Of a DNA stretch of 64,000 nucleotides, positions 62,012 through 64,000 are shown piece after piece. This DNA comes from Geothrix sp. 21YS21S-2 (GTDB lineage: Bacteria > Acidobacteriota > Holophagae > Holophagales > Holophagaceae). The number at the start of each line of letters is the position of its first letter. The stretch's first letter is position 1. Made by a program: the position numbers and the translations under genes. Below the pieces are notes generated by a model. The model saw nothing but the letters and a program-made list of their open reading frames with translations. It searched no databases and was not told the origin of the DNA. The stretch lies in contig NZ_CP132910.1 in the NCBI RefSeq assembly GCF_030846775.1, positions 902,001 to 966,000 of the forward strand, given 5' to 3'.

Positions 62012-62611
62012 TTAATTATAGACCTTTGTTTTCTTTATCATTTCCAGGAATTTAAGATGGATTGCACTTGTATTTTCAGCGTATTTCTTCATATCAATTG
62101 AATATATTGCCGCTAATGGCCCAGTGGTGATATAAACAAAATCAGACTTAACATCTTTGACAATTCCATCGATTCCGTCGATTACATTTTGGTCTCCAGA
62201 CAAAAGATGTAAATCATATAATGTTAATTCAATAGATTCCAATTCATGACCTATTTCCTGTGATAATTGATTGACCTTGCTTGGATTTGTGCTATAAGAA
62301 GCATCAAATCTAGGGTCACGATAATTTGGATCAATCTTTCCATTAAATTCATTTGAAATTTCACGTCTATAGCCTATTATTTTATTAATGCTTTTATAAA
62401 TTGATATATAATCACTTTTGGCAAGATCAGCCTTTTTGAGGGTAATCTCATTTTTTAATTGATTTTTGTTTGACATGTAGCTTCCAGCTATCGCAAGGAT
62501 ACCTCCAACCATTACTGACATCACCGGCATTAGCATCTCGCTAACCCTTTTCTGTTTGCCTTCATTAACATTCCTCAATCTATTAAAAATATAATACGGC
62601 TTTCTACGCAC
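62012..62611 (-). CDS. TM + helical domain protein of the element
   Basis: A 199-aa protein; GTG 62611 is chosen because a full AGGAGG lies 6 nt upstream. Basic N-terminus, TM about 27-46 (LMPVMSVMVGGILAIAGSYM), then a charged linker NKNQLKNEITLKKADLAKSD and a helical domain (ISIYKSINKIIGYRREIS, SKVNQLSQEIGHELES). Unknown function; fourth of the non-family-A single-anchor proteins. Confidence 0.65.
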   Translation of the reverse strand: MRRKPYYIFNRLRNVNEGKQKRVSEMLMPVMSVMVGGILAIAGSYMSNKNQLKNEITLKKADLAKSDYISIYKSINKIIGYRREISNEFNGKIDPNYRDPRFDASYSTNPSKVNQLSQEIGHELESIELTLYDLHLLSGDQNVIDGIDGIVKDVKSDFVYITTGPLAAIYSIDMKKYAENTSAIHLKFLEMIKKTKVYN

Positions 62612-62710
62612 TGGAAACCTCCTATGTGAAATCCTTAGCTTCCCGAGGAGAAAAGACACCCAATCTTCCGACCTCCGGTTTTGTGCCCTACCCTACTCCA
62701 AAACCCCAAA

Positions 62711-62739
62711 TAAAAAAAGAGCCTCAATCAAGAGGCTCT
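62711..62739 (-). terminator. Rho-independent terminator after the gene at 62,765
   Basis: On the minus strand AGAGCCTC / GAGGCTCT forms a perfect 8-bp stem with a 6-nt loop followed by seven Ts, 26 nt past the stop codon. Confidence 0.92.
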
Positions 62740-62764
62740 GATCTTGAGTGGTAGCTAGTGCTGG

Positions 62765-63478
62765 CTACTTGAGCTTCTTAGAGGCGCGAGCCTTGGCAAG
62801 AGCCTTGATGGCGGCCAGATTCCCCTTCCGGCTCGACGTTTTGATGTATCCGGTCGGGCCAGTGCCGAATTGCTTCTGATACGAGGTAAGAATGTCGATC
62901 GCTTCAGCCTTGAAGGTTTCAGTAGCTACGGCCACCTGGAATTGCATCACCATCTCTTCAGGAGTGCCCTTGAACCTCTTGGCAATACCCTTAGCGAAGG
63001 TTTCAGCATTCTTCTCAACCTGCGTAGCCCTCTGACCTGTTCCCACGCTCTTCTTAGGCTTGATGGCAACCATAGCCGAGAGAGCTTCAGAGTATTCCAT
63101 TTCAGCCGCCTCAACAGCATCAAGGAAGGCTGAATACTTCTTCTCCAGAGCCGCATAGATGATGTGGTTCTGTCGTGCTTCAGGCTTGCCAGCAATTTCA
63201 GATTCAAGCCTAGTGATTACAGCGGCAGGGATGGAGATCTTGCCAAAGCGATATTCGGCCTTGTCGCTCTTGCCGGTGCCTTTGATGTAGCTGAAGAGGT
63301 TTTCCTTTTTCATTACGGGCATCTTGTCTCCTGTGGGTTGTGGTGCCGGTGAAGGTGGAAGAGATGGAGTAGCAGAGATGATGATTTGTGTAGCTTGAGC
63401 CTCTGTCTTTTGAGCGTCAAGCTGTTTCTGCTTCTCCAGCTTGGCTCTAGCACTATTCGGAAATTTGAAGATTGACAT
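62765..63478 (-). CDS. Hypothetical soluble protein of the element
   Basis: A 237-aa protein starting ATG 63478 with GGAGGT 7 nt upstream. A basic N-terminal helix (SIFKFPNSARAKLEKQKQLDAQK), a Pro-rich linker (ATPSLPPSPAPQPTG), a helical core (YSAFLDAVEAAEMEYSEALSAM) and a Lys/Ala-rich basic C-terminus (AAIKALAKARASKKLK) suggest a nucleic-acid-binding protein. Not recognised. Its GC content and strong start and terminator signals set it apart; probably a well-expressed single gene. Confidence 0.6.
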   Translation of the reverse strand: MSIFKFPNSARAKLEKQKQLDAQKTEAQATQIIISATPSLPPSPAPQPTGDKMPVMKKENLFSYIKGTGKSDKAEYRFGKISIPAAVITRLESEIAGKPEARQNHIIYAALEKKYSAFLDAVEAAEMEYSEALSAMVAIKPKKSVGTGQRATQVEKNAETFAKGIAKRFKGTPEEMVMQFQVAVATETFKAEAIDILTSYQKQFGTGPTGYIKTSSRKGNLAAIKALAKARASKKLK

Positions 63479-63697
63479 ATGCACTACCTCCAATGTTCAG
63501 TATATGCTTATGATATAGATTGCAAGATATTATTTTACGATTGTTATTCAATGCTAGATCCAGCCTTGAGAAGCCATCTCATCCACCCCTGAACCAAAGA
63601 TTTTCTTCTCCAGGCCTCTTCTGATAGTGCTACCATTTCCTAGCTTTCTTGCCTAACAGAATGTCCGAGATGCTAGACCATCTACAGGAGAGATGAG

Positions 63698-64000
63698 ATG
63701 CCAGCACCAAAGCTAAAGGCACCAATTATTAAGCTTGCAACAAAGGAAGAGGCTGTAGCTAAAGACAGGGTATCCAGGGGCGGATTGAAGAAGAGAGGCC
63801 GATACTACCACTATCGATTTGAGGTAGAAGGCCATGAATACACAGGCTCCACCAAACAGGAGACCTTGAAAGAGGCTAAGAAAGAGCTAGAAAGGCAGAG
63901 ACAGAAGATCCACCATCGGACCAAAGGAACACCTTTCAATCCCCTACTTTCCGAGCTAATCACAGAATGGGAGAAGACCCAAAGAGCGGACAACCATTCA
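63698..64000 (+). CDS. Tyrosine-type phage integrase (N-terminal part; continues past window)
   Basis: ATG 63698 with AGGAGAG upstream; 101 codons are open to the edge. KRGRYYHYRFEVEGHEYTGS then TKQETLKEAKKELERQRQK is the arm-site-binding (AP2-like) N-terminal domain of phage integrases, and PLLSELITEWEKTQRA begins the SAM-like core-binding domain. The catalytic domain lies outside. Its position by the expected intact tRNA-Cys end fits the integration model. Confidence 0.85.
   Translation, partial: MPAPKLKAPIIKLATKEEAVAKDRVSRGGLKKRGRYYHYRFEVEGHEYTGSTKQETLKEAKKELERQRQKIHHRTKGTPFNPLLSELITEWEKTQRADNHS

Larger units (their letters stand above)
47647..64000. mobile_element. Integrated phage-derived element (prophage remnant or satellite), right end outside window
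   Basis: Left boundary is the tRNA-Cys fragment, where base composition falls abruptly from very GC-rich to AT-rich. Toward the right edge a tyrosine integrase gene begins (63,698). Contents include terminase small subunit, a truncated terminase large subunit, RusA, a gp10-like tail protein, a sigma-like protein, an M15 endolysin and many unrecognised membrane proteins. No portal, protease, capsid, tail tube or tape-measure gene is visible in these 16.4 kb, arguing for a satellite or defective prophage. Confidence 0.85.

Noticed and set aside
47439-64000. CRISPR array or retron
   Set aside because: No regularly spaced direct repeats of 20-40 bp and no reverse transcriptase motif (YxDD) were seen anywhere in the window.

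Overview
Most of the window (1-47,640) is GC-rich, densely packed bacterial chromosome. The organism looks like an Acidobacteriota member, probably of the Holophagae (Geothrix/Holophaga/Mesoterricola type). That is an inference from base composition, the carboxypeptidase-regulatory-domain TonB receptor, the palindromic intergenic repeats and the overall gene style; no rRNA gene is present to settle it.

Chromosomal layout. 1-10.2 kb holds general genes: a methyltransferase running off the left edge, an MFS exporter, a tRNA-dihydrouridine synthase, a STAS protein, a membrane-anchored alpha/beta hydrolase, a ClC channel and a monomeric NADP-isocitrate dehydrogenase. 10.3-37 kb is very rich in murein (peptidoglycan) turnover and recycling genes: LD-carboxypeptidase, M14 carboxypeptidase, SSS symporter, NagZ, MurQ, AmpG-like permease, NagX-like acyltransferase, GH10-like lipoprotein, amino-sugar kinase, two AmiD-type lipoprotein amidases, a C26 gamma-glutamyl hydrolase, an L-Ala-D/L-Glu epimerase, an NlpC/P60 endopeptidase, a class A beta-lactamase-like protein, a VanX/YkuD fusion, an exported diaminopimelate decarboxylase, and a serine hydrolase fused to DUF1343/NamZ. 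Together they could take murein from glycan and stem peptide to GlcNAc-6-P, L-Ala, Glu and lysine. Inside this region a double-glycine-leader peptide and a 50-aa membrane peptide look like a bacteriocin and its immunity protein. 37-47.4 kb holds RIC/YtfE (with a CRP/FNR-like site), DNA polymerase IV, a Gly-rich exported protein, a TetR-controlled DevBCA-type ABC exporter, an S9-like hydrolase, a CHASE/PAS histidine kinase and a DUF1801 protein.

At 47,647 the composition switches abruptly to AT-rich DNA, exactly at a 3' fragment of tRNA-Cys (minus strand) that is still followed by its two terminators. This is an attachment site. The element continues past the right edge, where a tyrosine integrase begins at 63,698. 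The intact tRNA-Cys should lie just outside the window. The element carries a minus-strand phage operon (RusA, a 37-aa membrane peptide, a sigma-like protein, a gp10-like tail protein, terminase small subunit, a truncated GpA-type terminase fused to a coiled coil, an M15 endolysin), but no portal, capsid or tail-tube gene is visible. It is therefore a decayed prophage or a phage satellite.

The rest of the element is dominated by unrecognised envelope proteins. Four members of one family (three in tandem at 53.4-56.1 kb, one at 58.4-59.3 kb) share the order TM helix, charged linker, K-P-x-L-x-F motif, soluble domain. Four further single- or few-span coiled-coil proteins, two tiny hydrophobic peptides, a lipoprotein and an exported protein accompany them. 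This membrane-anchored cassette, possibly for exclusion or defence, is the best candidate in the window for an undescribed system.
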